DNA of 63,825 bases. Source: Afifellaceae bacterium (GTDB lineage: Bacteria; Pseudomonadota; Alphaproteobacteria; Rhizobiales; Afifellaceae). The position numbers and the translations under genes were made by a program. The notes under the pieces were generated by a model. That model was given only the letters and a program-made list of their open reading frames with translations, was not told where the DNA came from and made no database searches. The stretch is taken from positions 1 to 63,825 of the forward strand of contig JANQKG010000006.1 of the NCBI GenBank assembly GCA_028281235.1, given 5' to 3'. Shown here one piece after another: positions 1-9,075 of the stretch; position 1 is the stretch's first letter; the number at the start of each line of letters is the position of its first letter.

Positions 1-253
1 CGTCCGCCCAGGCGCCGATGGTGCCGTCGACGAAACGGCCGCTGGACTGGCCGTGGCCGGTATAGTCGAAGCGCACGAAGGCGCGTCCGGTATCCCGGCA
101 ATGCGCTTCCAGCGCGGTCGCCTTGGTGCCGGTCATGTCCGACATGAAGCCGCCGCAGAACATCACGCCGGGTGATTTTCCCGGCAGGGCGTGATAGGCG
201 ATTGTTGCATCATCGGATTTTCTTAGGATTTTTGGGGTTTTATCGTGGGTCAT
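1..253 (-). CDS. alpha/beta hydrolase, N-terminal part only (runs off the left edge)
   Basis: The first 84 codons of a minus-strand gene are visible, from an ATG at 253. The translation has the strand and turn pattern of an alpha/beta hydrolase: a GVMFCGGFMSDM stretch where the oxyanion loop usually lies, followed by the FDYTGHGQSSGRF segment typical of lipase- and thioesterase-like members. The nucleophile elbow and the catalytic Asp and His lie outside the window, so the substrate cannot be inferred. It is divergent from the glycosyltransferase gene at 286, with only about 32 bases between the two starts, so the two genes probably share a compact promoter region. Confidence 0.75.
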   Translation of the reverse strand, partial: MTHDKTPKILRKSDDATIAYHALPGKSPGVMFCGGFMSDMTGTKATALEAHCRDTGRAFVRFDYTGHGQSSGRFVDGTIGAWAD

Positions 254-285
254 GTCGGGGGCAATCGAATGAAATTGGCGGCTGG

Positions 286-1461
286 ATGAGTCTGGCGGCG
301 CAATCTAGCACCGCGCCCACGGCGGCGGAAAGCCGCGCGCCCGTCGTGCTGCAGGTGCTGCCGGCGCTGGAGGCCGGCGGGGTCGAGCGTGGCACGGTGC
401 AGATCGCGCGCGGGCTGGTCGAGGCCGGCTGGACGGCGCTGGTCGCCTCCAGCGGCGGGCCGATGACGCACGAGCTGGACCGTGCCGGCGGCCGGCATAT
501 CGATTGCGCGCTGGCGACCAAGAGCCCGCTGAAGATCCGCCGCAACGCCGACCGCCTGGCCGAGATCATCGAGGCCCACGGCGTCGACCTGGTGCATGCC
601 CGCAGCCGGGCGCCGGCCTGGAGCGCGCTGCATGCCGCGCGGCGCACCGGCCGGCCGTTCGTGACCACGTTCCACAGCCCCTACGGCGACGGCCTGTTCA
701 AGCACTGGTACAACGCCGTCATGGCCAGGGGCGATGCCGTGATCGCCATCTCCGCGTTCGTCTACGATCACGTGCGCCGCACGTATGGCGTCGACGACGA
801 CCGGCTGGTGATGATCCATCGCGGCGTCGACGTCGACCTGTTCGATCCGAACCGCGTCAGCGCCGAGCGCATGATCCAGTTGGCCAACGCCTGGCGGCTG
901 CCGGACGGCGGCCCGGTGGTGATGCTGCCCGGCCGGCTGACGCGCTGGAAGGGCCAGGCGGTGCTGATCGAGGCGCTGGCCATGCTGGGCCGCGAGGACG
1001 TGACCTGCATCCTGGTCGGCGCCGACCAGGGCCGGGCGCGCTATCGCCGCGAGCTGGAGGATCTGGCCGAGAAGCGGGGCGTGCGCGGCATGGTCCGGAT
1101 CCTGGATCATTGCCGCGACATGTCGGCCGCCTACATGCTGGCCGATGTCGTGGTTTCCGCCTCCATCGAGCCGGAGGGCTTCGGCCGGGTCTCGGCCGAG
1201 GCCCAGGCCATGGGCCGGCCGGTGATCGCCACCGACAACGGCGCCAGCGGCGAGATCATCCAGGAGGGCCGGACCGGCTGGCTGATCCCGCCGCGCGATC
1301 CGGCGGCGCTGGCCCGGGCGCTGGAGGCGGCGCTGGCGCTGGACAATGAATGGCGCGAGCACATGGCCGCTGTCGCGCGCCGGAACATCTGCGACAACTT
1401 CACGGTCGAGCTGATGTGCGCGCGCACGCTGGCGGTCTACGACTCGGTGCTGCGGAGCTGA
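286..1461 (+). CDS. glycosyltransferase family 4 protein
   Basis: A 391-residue GT-B fold glycosyltransferase. The N-terminal domain opens with LQVLPALEAGGVERGTVQ, the acceptor-side Gly-rich loop of GT4 enzymes. The C-terminal domain holds GRLTRWKGQ and the nucleotide-sugar motif EPEGFGRVSAEAQAMGRPV, with the E-x7-E glutamates. It probably moves a sugar from a nucleotide donor onto a lipopolysaccharide or other envelope glycan at the cytoplasmic face of the inner membrane. The frame is open upstream of 286, but the conserved fold starts soon after the ATG at 286, and the upstream residues overlap the divergent hydrolase. The stop overlaps the start of the next gene by one base, so the two are translationally coupled. 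Donor and acceptor are unknown. Confidence 0.88.
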   Translation: MSLAAQSSTAPTAAESRAPVVLQVLPALEAGGVERGTVQIARGLVEAGWTALVASSGGPMTHELDRAGGRHIDCALATKSPLKIRRNADRLAEIIEAHGVDLVHARSRAPAWSALHAARRTGRPFVTTFHSPYGDGLFKHWYNAVMARGDAVIAISAFVYDHVRRTYGVDDDRLVMIHRGVDVDLFDPNRVSAERMIQLANAWRLPDGGPVVMLPGRLTRWKGQAVLIEALAMLGREDVTCILVGADQGRARYRRELEDLAEKRGVRGMVRILDHCRDMSAAYMLADVVVSASIEPEGFGRVSAEAQAMGRPVIATDNGASGEIIQEGRTGWLIPPRDPAALARALEAALALDNEWREHMAAVARRNICDNFTVELMCARTLAVYDSVLRS

Positions 1462-2405
1462 TGCCGGCATCGGCGTCGGGGCGGCCTTCGCGGATCCTGG
1501 TCATCAAGCACGGCGCGCTGGGCGACTTCGTCATGGCGCTGGGGCCGGCCGCGGCCATCCGTTCCCATCATGCCGAGGCCCACATCACCTTGCTGACGAC
1601 GGCATCGTATGCGGGCTTCGCGCGCGCGAGCGGCCTGTTCGATGACGTCTGGATCGATACGCGCCCCCGCCTGGTGCAGGTCGCCGCGCTTCTGGACCTG
1701 CGGCGGCGTTTGCGAAAGGGCGGCTTCGAACGGGTTTACGATTTGCAGACCTCCGGCCGATCGAGCTTCTATTTCCGCCTGTTTCCGGCGACGCGGCGGC
1801 CGGAATGGTCCGGCATCGTGCAACGGGGCTCGCACCCGCACGACAATCCGGCGCGCCGCGGCATGCACACCATCGACCGGCAGGCCGATCAGTTGCGCAG
1901 GGCCGGCATCGACACGGTACCGGCGCCGAGCCTCGACTGGGTCGAGGCGGATGTCGGCGGCTTCGGCCTGACGCCGCCCTATGCCCTGCTGGTGCCGGGC
2001 GGGGCGGCGCACCGTCCCCGCAAGCGCTGGCCGGTGTCCGGCTATGCCGGGCTCGCCGGGCGCCTCTCGGCGCGGGGGCTGGCGCCCGTGATCATCGGCG
2101 GGCCGGATGAACGCGCGATCGCGGCCGAGATCGCGGCGGCCTGCCCGTCCGCGGTCGACCTGTCCGGCGGCACCAGCCTCGAGCAGATCGCGGTGCTGGC
2201 CCGGGGCGCCGTGCTGGCCATCGGCAACGACACCGGGCCGATGCACATGGCGGCGATCGCCGGCTGTGACTGTGTCGTGCTGTTTTCGGCCGAATCCGAT
2301 CCCGACCGGACCGCGCCGCGCGGACGCGCGGTCAAGGTGCTGCGCCGCGAGCCCTTGTCCGCCTTGCCGGCCGACGAGGTCTGGCGCGCCCTGGATCTGC
2401 CATAG
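1461..2405 (+). CDS. glycosyltransferase family 9 (heptosyltransferase-like) protein
   Basis: A 314-residue protein starting with RILVIKHGALGDFVMALG, the hallmark N-terminus of ADP-heptose:LPS heptosyltransferases (GT9). The C-terminal domain carries LLVPGGAAHRPRKRWP and the donor-site motif GNDTGPMHMAAIAGC. By family it acts on lipid A-core or a related surface glycan in the cytoplasm. Its ATG overlaps the stop of the GT4 gene (TGATG), giving a two-gene glycan unit. No other LPS-core genes are adjacent, so the exact acceptor is an inference. A long repeat-filled non-coding stretch follows. Confidence 0.88.
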   Translation: MPASASGRPSRILVIKHGALGDFVMALGPAAAIRSHHAEAHITLLTTASYAGFARASGLFDDVWIDTRPRLVQVAALLDLRRRLRKGGFERVYDLQTSGRSSFYFRLFPATRRPEWSGIVQRGSHPHDNPARRGMHTIDRQADQLRRAGIDTVPAPSLDWVEADVGGFGLTPPYALLVPGGAAHRPRKRWPVSGYAGLAGRLSARGLAPVIIGGPDERAIAAEIAAACPSAVDLSGGTSLEQIAVLARGAVLAIGNDTGPMHMAAIAGCDCVVLFSAESDPDRTAPRGRAVKVLRREPLSALPADEVWRALDLP

Positions 2406-2519
2406 CCCCGGTTTGGAAATGGGCCGGCATGCATCGGCGTCCGATGGCCGATCCTTCGAGACACGGCCCTTCGGGCCGCGCCCCAGAGCGCGTGAATGAA
2501 TTACTCACGATCCAAAAGA

Positions 2520-2635
2520 AGCCGTCATGCTGGCGCAGGCCAGCATCCAGCGGCATCGCAATGTGTTCAAAAACAACAAAAATGGATCCTGGCCCCCGGC
2601 CTGCGCCGGGGCAGGCTCCGCCAGGATGACAACCT
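2520..2635. repeat. REP-like palindromic elements
   Basis: Two nested palindromic units are visible. The first is ATGCTGG-CGCAGG-CCAGCAT at 2527-2546. The second is an imperfect palindrome at about 2583-2629, with ATCCTGGC at one end and GCCAGGAT at the other around a CCCCGGCCTGCGCCGGGG core. The outer ends (GTCATGCTGG and CCAGGATGAC) are themselves related, as in bacterial interspersed mosaic elements. It lies just downstream of the GT9 gene and may act as a 3' end or terminator. Confidence 0.55.
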
Positions 2636-2831
2636 GGGTGGCTTCGGTGCGATTCTTTCACACGCACTCAGGATGAAATTTTTGTTTTATATCAATATCT
2701 TACCTCATATTGAGGTAGCCGGGGCAAAACACCGGGCGGTTTGACATTGGTCCCGGACCACGGTCATGCCGGCCCGCTCGGCCATCTATTAGGGACTGTC
2801 CCTATTAGGCTGCCAAGCCTGCGACGCTCGA

Positions 2832-2929
2832 GGTTTCACCACAAAGACGCCAAGACACCAAGATCACGCGTCGCGGTCATCAGACGTTCGGCGTGACCTT
2901 GGTGTCTTGGCGACTTGGCGGTGAAACCT
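2832..2929. repeat. imperfect inverted repeat of the CACCACAAAGAC(G/A)CCAAGACACCAAG type
   Basis: The left arm at 2832-2867 and the right arm at 2892-2929 are reverse complements over about 37 positions with roughly four mismatches, separated by a short spacer. The arm contains ACCACAAAGACGCCAAGACA. A third copy in the right-arm orientation lies at about 3020-3056 (TTCGTGTCTTTGTGGTGAAA). This is an interspersed non-coding repeat reminiscent of a MITE; no target-site duplication could be defined. Confidence 0.6.
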
Positions 2930-3256
2930 GGTTTGTCAATGCGCCATCAATCAGCGCCTCTGTCGGCGAACGGGCTGTCCGACATCGTGTTTTGCGGCGC
3001 TTCACGCCAACGGATTTTCTGGTTCTTTCGTGCCTTCGTGTCTTTGTGGTGAAAAAAGGACCTTCTTGCTGGGGTATCAGGGATCGGCAGTTCGGCATGG
3101 AATCGATGCCGACCGTCCCTATCAGGTTCGGGCACCTGCGAGCTTGGGAAGCCGACAAATCCAACCGCCCGGAATTTCGCCCCGGTTGCATATTGAGGGG
3201 GTCGCGTGGCGGCCCTCTGGAAGCATGCGGTGAATTCCGCCAAACGACACCCCGCC

Positions 3257-4333
3257 TTAATCGCAGATCGCCTGCAGGGCTTGCCATTCCGCCGGTGTCA
3301 GGGCCGTCTCGCCGCCGTGGCCCGGGCGCGCCGCGTCGCGGCTGCGTTCGTCCGATGGCGGATGCGTGCTGAAGTAATCGAGCAGCGCCGTGTCGTAGAG
3401 CGAGTTCCGGCCGGCGCGCCGCTGGAAGAAATCGACCAGGCCGGTGGTTTTCAGGCCGGCGCGGGCCAGCATCTCCTGGGCCAGCCGGTCGGCCTCGCGC
3501 TCGTTCTCGCGGCTGTAGGAGAACAGCAGCAGGAGGCCGCCGACCTCGGCCAGCCCGGCCGCCGCGCCGGCGCCGTCGCCGGTCACCAGCTCCAGCAGGA
3601 TCGAGACGCCGAGCGCGCGGATGGCGCTGGCCGTCGGGTGGCGTTCGACCACGTGGGCCATCTCGTGCGCCAGCACGCCGGCGACCTCGTCGGGCGACCG
3701 CGCCTCTTTCAGCAGGCCGTTCAGGATCACGATCTCGCCGCCGGGCGCGGCGAAGGCGTTGACCGCGCGTCGCTTGGCCACGGTGAGATTGAAGTCGTAG
3801 CGGGTGGCTTGCGCGGCGGCGATGCGGGCGACCAGGCGATCGAGCGCGGCACGGCCCGCGGCGCCATCGCAACGCTCGGCGTCGCGGATAATCATCGTCA
3901 CGAGCTGCCGGCCCAGATCCCGCTCCCAGCTCAGCGGCACCATCTTGGCGATCGGCCGCGACAGCGCCGGGATGCCGTAGATCACCGCGGCTACCAGCAG
4001 CGCCGCGGCGGCCAGGCCGAGGCCGACCTGCGGCAGGCCGTGGGCGAGAAACCGTTTCGATGGCGCCAAGCGCGGCGCCCGCGCCAGCAGCGCCGCGGCG
4101 AAGCGGGCATCGTCCACCAGCAGCCGCGCGTCGGTGTCGTGGACGACGCCGATCCTGACCGGCCGGCCGCGGCGGACCGGCTCGGCCGGCGTCAGGTCCC
4201 CGAGCGCCCAGAAGGCGACCGGCGCGCCGTCGGTCGCGGCGATGGTGATGCCCTGCGGACCGAGGGCGGCGGTCGCGTTCTGCCGGCGGGCCGACTTGCC
4301 GTCGAAATAGACGGCCGCGACCGTCTCCGCCAC
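3257..4333 (-). CDS. M48 family metalloprotease
   Basis: A 358-residue protein with a central transmembrane segment (about residues 88-108) and a C-terminal peptidase domain carrying the zinc motif HEMAHVVERH (HExxH). The third ligand is probably in ENEREADRLA, as in M48 peptidases of the HtpX/BepA/Oma1 type. It most likely degrades misfolded envelope proteins. The start is a GTG at 4333, one base after the TGA of the upstream DUF898 gene, so the two are co-transcribed. The first 80 residues (FDGKSARRQNATAALG) look like a small beta-rich domain before the membrane segment and may bind ligand or regulate. Substrates are unknown. Confidence 0.85.
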   Translation of the reverse strand: MAETVAAVYFDGKSARRQNATAALGPQGITIAATDGAPVAFWALGDLTPAEPVRRGRPVRIGVVHDTDARLLVDDARFAAALLARAPRLAPSKRFLAHGLPQVGLGLAAAALLVAAVIYGIPALSRPIAKMVPLSWERDLGRQLVTMIIRDAERCDGAAGRAALDRLVARIAAAQATRYDFNLTVAKRRAVNAFAAPGGEIVILNGLLKEARSPDEVAGVLAHEMAHVVERHPTASAIRALGVSILLELVTGDGAGAAAGLAEVGGLLLLFSYSRENEREADRLAQEMLARAGLKTTGLVDFFQRRAGRNSLYDTALLDYFSTHPPSDERSRDAARPGHGGETALTPAEWQALQAICD

Positions 4334-4334
4334 C

Positions 4335-5456
4335 TCAGACCGTGCCGCCGTCGAAGGCGTCGGCCAGGCCTTCGCCGACGCCGGGCCGGCGTTCCGCGCT
4401 CTGCCGGATGGCGTCGAAATCGACCTGGCCCTCGGCGCTCAGGCGCTGGCAGAAATAGCGGAAGGTCCGGAGCTGCGCGAAGGGCAGGCCCATGCCGAGC
4501 GTGAACAGCACGATCAGCAGGTTGCCGAAACCGAGCCGGAACAGGCTGCCGAAGGTCGCGCCGAAGGTGAAGCGGAGGCCTTCATAGCGCGTGCAGGACG
4601 CCATGTAGTTGAACTCGCGCGCGCGGTACCACGCCATGGCCAGCGGGCTGGCGGGCACGATGACAAGAACCGACAGGATCGCAATCTCCCAGAAACCTGG
4701 CGTGCTCTCGGTATTCAGCATGGATGCCGCGACAGTCGCGCCAAGGAGCACGACGCCAACGACAGCGATCCAAAGCACGATCATCGCCAGCCATGTCATG
4801 GCATAGGCACCCATGAGCGGTCCGACACGGCCACTGAACGAGAACGCCCGATCGCCGAAACGGGTCTCGTTCATCATCATCCGCGTCAAGGTCATGCGCT
4901 GCCAGGGATAGGTCCAGCCCAGGCTGAGCGGCAGCAGCAGCATGAAGCCCAGAAACGCCAGGCCATAGCGCGCCGACGGCCCCGGCAGCGCGCCACGAAT
5001 GCCGCGCCAGTTGGTCCGGCTGAGCCGGTAGCGCTGGGCCCGGTACTGCGCGACGCCGATCAGGAACAGCACGAACAGGTAGAGACTGGCCACGAACACG
5101 CCATAGGCGACCGGATAGGCCGGCGCCAGGAAGAACTCGGCCGCCATGTTCGCCAGCACCAGCGGCAGCAGCACCAGGACGAGGACGATCAGGAAGCCGA
5201 GGAACAGCTCCTTGCCGGTGCCGGTATATTCCAGCCGGTCGCCCAGCAGGCGCATATGGCCCCAGAGATAGCGCCGCACCCGCGTGCGCGCCCAGAAGCG
5301 GTAGATGCCAAGGGTCAGGATGGTCAGCAGCGCGTTGACGATGACCATCGCCGTGATACCGCCCGCCCGGCCGTCGAACTCGAAGGCGAGCCTGGGGGTT
5401 TCGCCGGGCCGCGGACCGTCGTCCGGGCCGGTCTGCGCGACGGCGTCCATGGACAC
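4335..5456 (-). CDS. DUF898 (YjgN-like) multi-pass membrane protein
   Basis: A 373-residue inner-membrane protein with several hydrophobic helices. It contains the YjgN/DUF898 pattern: TLGIYRFWARTRVRRYLWGHMRLLGDRLEYTGTG (positions about 51-84) and a second related block, FTLGMGLPFAQLRTFRYFCQRL, near the C-terminus. The function of the family is unknown. A GTG at 5456 and an ATG at 5450 are both possible starts, differing by two residues. It is divergent from thrS and directly upstream of, and nearly abutting, the M48 protease gene, a pairing that suggests a shared role at the membrane. Confidence 0.82.
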   Translation of the reverse strand: MSMDAVAQTGPDDGPRPGETPRLAFEFDGRAGGITAMVIVNALLTILTLGIYRFWARTRVRRYLWGHMRLLGDRLEYTGTGKELFLGFLIVLVLVLLPLVLANMAAEFFLAPAYPVAYGVFVASLYLFVLFLIGVAQYRAQRYRLSRTNWRGIRGALPGPSARYGLAFLGFMLLLPLSLGWTYPWQRMTLTRMMMNETRFGDRAFSFSGRVGPLMGAYAMTWLAMIVLWIAVVGVVLLGATVAASMLNTESTPGFWEIAILSVLVIVPASPLAMAWYRAREFNYMASCTRYEGLRFTFGATFGSLFRLGFGNLLIVLFTLGMGLPFAQLRTFRYFCQRLSAEGQVDFDAIRQSAERRPGVGEGLADAFDGGTV

Positions 5457-5610
5457 GTTTCCTTAAGCCTAATTGTATTTGCTGGCCGGAGTATACAACC
5501 GCCAGGATACACTGCCGAGGCCGCCTTGACAGCGCGTTAAATCTCGCCTTTTTTCGCTCGCACCGGCCGCCGCGCACGGCGGCCGCACTGTAACCGGATC
5601 CTGGTTGTCG

Positions 5611-7524
5611 ATGGTCTCAATCTGCCTGCCCGACGGGAGCACCCGTGAATATGACGGCCCGGTCACCGCCGCCACCGTGGCCGGCGATATCGGTCCGGGC
5701 CTCGCCAAGGCGGCGCTGGCCGCGCGGCTCGACGGCAGGCTGGTCGACCTGTCGCTGCCGATCGCGCGGGACGCGGCGCTGGAGATCGTCACCGCCAGGG
5801 ACGATGACGCGCTCGAGCTCCTGCGCCACGACTGCGCGCATGTGCTGGCCGAGGCGGCGAAGGAGCTGTGGCCGGACATCCAGGTCACCATCGGTCCGGC
5901 CATCGACGACGGCTTCTATTACGACTTCTCGCGCGCCGAGCCGTTCACGCCCGACGACCTCGAGACCATGGAAGCGCGCATGCGCGAGATCGTCGGCCGC
6001 GACGAGGAGATCGTCCGCGAGGTCTGGGACCGGGATGACGCCATCGGCTATTTCAAGTCGATCGGCGAGCTCTACAAGGCCGAGATCATCGCCGGCCTGC
6101 CGGAAGACGAGGTGATCTCGGTCTACCGCCAGGGCGAATTCATCGACCTCTGCGTCGGCCCGCACCTGCCGTCCACGGGTAAGCTGGGCACGGCGTTCAA
6201 GCTGATGAAGATCGCCGGCGCCTACTGGCGCGGTGACTCGCGCAACGAGATGCTGCAGAGGGTCTACGGCACCTGCTGGCGCAACGACAAGGAGCTGAAG
6301 GCCTATCTGCACCGCCTGGAAGAGGCCGAGCGCCGCGACCACCGGCGGCTCGGCCGCGAGATGGACCTGTTCCATTTCCAGGAAGAGGCCGCCGGCATGG
6401 TGTTCTGGCACCCCAAGGGCTGGACGCTCTATCGCACGGTCGAGCGCTACATGCGCGACCGGCTGGACGCGGCGGGCTATGACGAGGTGAAGACGCCGCA
6501 GCTCGTCGACCGCACGTTGTGGGAGGCGTCGGGCCACTGGGACAAGTTCCGCGAGCATATGTACACCTCGGAATCCGAGGAGCGGATCTTCGCGCTGAAG
6601 CCCATGAACTGTCCGGGGCACGTGCAGATCTTCAAGCAGCGCCTGAAGAGCTATCGCGACCTGCCGCTGCGCATGGCCGAGTTCGGCGCCTGCCACCGCT
6701 ACGAGCCCTCGGGCGCGCTGCACGGCCTGATGCGCGTGCGCGCTTTCGTGCAGGACGATGCCCACATCTTCTGCGCCGACGACCAGATCACCGACGAGAG
6801 CATCCGTTTCTGCGACCTGCTGATGGGCATCTACCGCGACTTCGGCTTCAGCGACGTGATGGTCAAGTTCGCCGACCGGCCGCCGGTGCGGGCCGGCGAG
6901 GACGCGGTCTGGGACCGGGCGGAAGCGGCGCTGAAGACGGCGGTCGAGGCCGCCGGCCTGCCCTATACGATGAACCCCGGCGAGGGCGCGTTCTACGGGC
7001 CGAAGCTGGAATTCGTGCTGCGCGACGCCATCGGCCGGGACTGGCAGTGCGGCACCTTGCAGGTCGATTTCGTCCTGCCCGAACGGCTCGACGCCAGCTA
7101 TGTCGGCGAGGACAACCAGCGCCACCGGCCGGTCATGCTGCACCGGGCGATCCTGGGCTCGTTCGAGCGCTGGCTCGGCATCCTGATCGAGAACTTCGCC
7201 GGCCGCTTCCCGCTCTGGCTGGCGCCGGTGCAGGTGATGATCGCCACCATCACCAACGACGCCGACGCCTATGCCCGCGAGGTCGCGGCCGAGATGCACG
7301 CCGCCGGCCTGCGCGTCGAGCTCGACCTGCGCAACGAGAAGATCAGCTACAAGGTGCGCGAGCACAGCCTGGCCAAGGTGCCGGTCATCGTCGCCGTCGG
7401 CAAGAACGAGATGGAAGCGCGGACGCTGGCCGTCCGGCGCCTGGGCGACAAGCGCCAGGAGGTGGGGCCACGCGACGCGGTCGTCGCCGGGCTGGCGCGG
7501 GAATCGGCGGTTCCCGGCGTTTAA
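5611..7524 (+). CDS. thrS: threonyl-tRNA synthetase
   Basis: A class II aminoacyl-tRNA synthetase of 637 residues charging tRNA-Thr. The domains in order are TGS (1-60), the threonyl/alanyl editing domain (about 70-220), the catalytic core and the C-terminal anticodon-binding domain (from about 535). With the ATG at 5611 the zinc ligands fall at Cys334 (MNCPGHV), His385 (DDAHIFC) and His511 (MLHRAI), the same numbers as in the E. coli enzyme. This favours 5611 over an in-frame TTG two codons upstream. Motif 2 is [17 protein letters not shown]. It heads the run thrS-infC-rpmI-rplT-pheS-pheT-lepA. No T-box-like leader was seen. Confidence 0.97.
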   Translation: MVSICLPDGSTREYDGPVTAATVAGDIGPGLAKAALAARLDGRLVDLSLPIARDAALEIVTARDDDALELLRHDCAHVLAEAAKELWPDIQVTIGPAIDDGFYYDFSRAEPFTPDDLETMEARMREIVGRDEEIVREVWDRDDAIGYFKSIGELYKAEIIAGLPEDEVISVYRQGEFIDLCVGPHLPSTGKLGTAFKLMKIAGAYWRGDSRNEMLQRVYGTCWRNDKELKAYLHRLEEAERRDHRRLGREMDLFHFQEEAAGMVFWHPKGWTLYRTVERYMRDRLDAAGYDEVKTPQLVDRTLWEASGHWDKFREHMYTSESEERIFALKPMNCPGHVQIFKQRLKSYRDLPLRMAEFGACHRYEPSGALHGLMRVRAFVQDDAHIFCADDQITDESIRFCDLLMGIYRDFGFSDVMVKFADRPPVRAGEDAVWDRAEAALKTAVEAAGLPYTMNPGEGAFYGPKLEFVLRDAIGRDWQCGTLQVDFVLPERLDASYVGEDNQRHRPVMLHRAILGSFERWLGILIENFAGRFPLWLAPVQVMIATITNDADAYAREVAAEMHAAGLRVELDLRNEKISYKVREHSLAKVPVIVAVGKNEMEARTLAVRRLGDKRQEVGPRDAVVAGLARESAVPGV

Positions 7525-7528
7525 TCTT

Positions 7529-7558
7529 TTGTCAACCGCAGCGTCCAACACTTATATT
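7529..7558 (+). promoter_or_regulatory. possible sigma-70-type promoter for infC
   Basis: TTGTCA at 7529-7534 and TATATT at 7553-7558 are separated by 18 bases, in the gap between thrS and infC. An imperfect hairpin (about 7571-7603, CGGTC...GACCG) follows in the leader before the infC ribosome-binding site. This is a pattern match only. Confidence 0.4.
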
Positions 7559-7640
7559 ATGGTGAATATGCCGGTCGTCCGCGCCCGTGGGCGGGGATGA
7601 CCGACGTTGGCAATTTAGCAACATCCGAGGAGATGGATAC

Positions 7641-8177
7641 ATCGCACGCTACTATGTAACCGCGCCGCCGACCCGCGAGGGTCCGCGCGTGAATACCGAT
7701 ATCGATGTCACGAGGGTCAGGCTGGTGGGCGCCGACGGCGAGAACGTCGGCATCGTCGGTATCGAAGAGGCGTTGGACATGGCGGCCGAGGCCGGCATGG
7801 ACCTCGTCGAGGTGTCGCCGAACGCCGATCCGCCGGTCTGCAAGATCCTCGATTACGGCAAATTCAAATACAAGGCGCAGAAGAAGGCCAATGAGGCCCG
7901 CAAGAAGCAGAAGACGGTCGACATCAAGGAAATCAAGATGCGGCCGAACATCGACCAGCACGACTATGACGTCAAGATGCGGTCGATGACCAAGTTCATC
8001 GACGAGGGCGACAAGGTGAAGGTGACGCTCAGGTTCCGGGGCCGCGAAATGGCGCACCAGGAACTCGGCATGCGTGTTCTGCACCGGGTCCGGGACGATC
8101 TGCAAGAGGTCTCCAAGGTCGAGCAGTTTCCGAAAATGGAAGGCCGGCAGATGACCATGGTTATCGCGCCGAAGTAG
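7641..8177 (+). CDS. infC: translation initiation factor IF-3, apparent AUC start codon
   Basis: The translation from 7641 gives a 178-residue IF-3: an N-terminal domain ([22 protein letters not shown]), a basic linker ([16 protein letters not shown]) and a C-terminal domain ([16 protein letters not shown]). IF-3 binds the 30S subunit and enforces start-codon fidelity. No ATG, GTG or TTG lies at the expected start. Instead GAGGAG at 7627-7632 sits eight bases before an in-frame ATC (7641), followed by GCACGC. A non-canonical start (AUU in E. coli) is the known autoregulatory device of infC. The first in-frame ATG upstream (7587) would add 18 residues with no family resemblance. It lies upstream of rpmI and rplT, as is usual. 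Confidence 0.93.
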   Translation: MARYYVTAPPTREGPRVNTDIDVTRVRLVGADGENVGIVGIEEALDMAAEAGMDLVEVSPNADPPVCKILDYGKFKYKAQKKANEARKKQKTVDIKEIKMRPNIDQHDYDVKMRSMTKFIDEGDKVKVTLRFRGREMAHQELGMRVLHRVRDDLQEVSKVEQFPKMEGRQMTMVIAPK

Positions 8178-8389
8178 GCGTTTCGGCGCCGCCGGCCGGG
8201 GTATCCGTCATCTTTGCGCGCTTGCATCGTCCTGGTGCGGCGGCTATAAACGCGCGCTTGCCGAGCGGCCCGGCGCGGGGCTTTCGCCCCTGGGCATGCC
8301 CGTCCGCTTCATACGGCTTCTGACCCGATCCCGACCTCGTTCCGAGCCGGGATCGGATTCACGGTACCTGGTTCGAAAAGGGAAGCGAA

Positions 8390-8587
8390 ATGCCCAAGAT
8401 GAAGACCAAGAGCGGCGCCAAGAAGCGGTTCCGCCTGACGGCCAGAGGCAAGGTGCGCCGCCAGCATGCCGGCAAACGGCATGGCATGATCAAGCGCACC
8501 AACAAGCAGATCCGCAACCTGCGCGGCACCACGATCATGAGCGCGGCGGACGCCCGGATCGTGAAGAAATTCCTGCCGAACGGCTGA
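8390..8587 (+). CDS. rpmI: 50S ribosomal protein L35
   Basis: A 65-residue very basic protein starting [20 protein letters not shown], the standard L35 N-terminus, and of the usual length. It is a structural component of the large ribosomal subunit. It lies between infC and rplT. The 212-base gap to infC has a GGGGCTTTCGCCCC hairpin (about 8277-8290) that could be an attenuator or processing site. A purine-rich Shine-Dalgarno stretch (AAAGGGAAG) precedes the ATG. Confidence 0.96.
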   Translation: MPKMKTKSGAKKRFRLTARGKVRRQHAGKRHGMIKRTNKQIRNLRGTTIMSAADARIVKKFLPNG

Positions 8588-8599
8588 GGAGGCACCGAT

Positions 8600-8965
8600 A
8601 TGGCGCGAGTCAAACGGGGCGTCACCTCGCACGCCCGGCACAAGAAGGTCCTGAAGCAGGCCAAGGGCTATCGCGGCCGGCGCAAGAACACCATCCGCGT
8701 CGCCAAGCAGGCGGTGGACAAGGCCGGCGAGTACGCCTACCGCGACCGGCGGGTCCGGAAGCGGAATTTCCGGTCGCTGTGGATCCAGCGGATCAACGCG
8801 GCCAGCCGCCAGCACGGCATGAACTACGCCCGATTTATGAGCGGCCTCAAGTTCGCCGGCATCGACGTCGACCGCAAGATCCTGGCCGACATCGCCGTCC
8901 ACGAACCTGAGGCCTTCAAGGCGCTGGTCGATCAGGCGAGCCAGGCTTTGGCCAACGCCGGTTGA
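8600..8965 (+). CDS. rplT: 50S ribosomal protein L20
   Basis: A 121-residue basic protein starting [19 protein letters not shown], with [17 protein letters not shown] and the C-terminal globular part ([25 protein letters not shown]). It is needed for early 50S assembly. In several bacteria L20 also represses its own infC-rpmI-rplT operon; whether that applies here is not visible. It starts 12 bases after rpmI with a GAGGCACC ribosome-binding stretch, so it is co-transcribed with it. Confidence 0.97.
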   Translation: MARVKRGVTSHARHKKVLKQAKGYRGRRKNTIRVAKQAVDKAGEYAYRDRRVRKRNFRSLWIQRINAASRQHGMNYARFMSGLKFAGIDVDRKILADIAVHEPEAFKALVDQASQALANAG

Positions 8966-9075
8966 CCGGGCGCCCGAACGGGCCGCTTTCCGACGATCGA
9001 TCCTTGACTGCGCAAAGGGGCCCGTCTCACCCCGGGGTTCCCGATGCGATTGACATGACGACGTGACGGAAAGAC

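Larger units (their letters stand above)
2406..3256. other. 850-bp non-coding region filled with repeat-like sequence
   Basis: No convincing gene lies here. The short open frames have no ribosome-binding site and follow the repeats. The region contains REP-like palindromes (2520-2635), a small palindrome CCTCATATTGAGG near 2705-2717, a TAGGGACTGTCCCTATTAG stretch near 2789-2807, and three copies of an interspersed CACCACAAAGAC-type element (2832-3056). It separates the plus-strand glycosyltransferase pair from the minus-strand protease and DUF898 pair. Confidence 0.7.

Noticed and set aside
2893-3372. 159-codon frame in the repeat region
   Set aside because: Made of repeat sequence and running into the antisense of the protease gene; no ribosome-binding site.
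3206-4504. 432-codon plus-strand frame over the M48 gene
   Set aside because: Antisense shadow of a clear metalloprotease; no recognisable domain.
5617-7551. 644-codon open frame antisense to thrS
   Set aside because: High G+C with codon bias gives long antisense frames; thrS motifs are intact on the other strand, and this translation is His/Asp/Arg-rich without any family look.
8966-9075. Leader peptide or attenuator for pheST
   Set aside because: No phenylalanine-rich short frame and no clear alternative hairpins in the 110-base gap.
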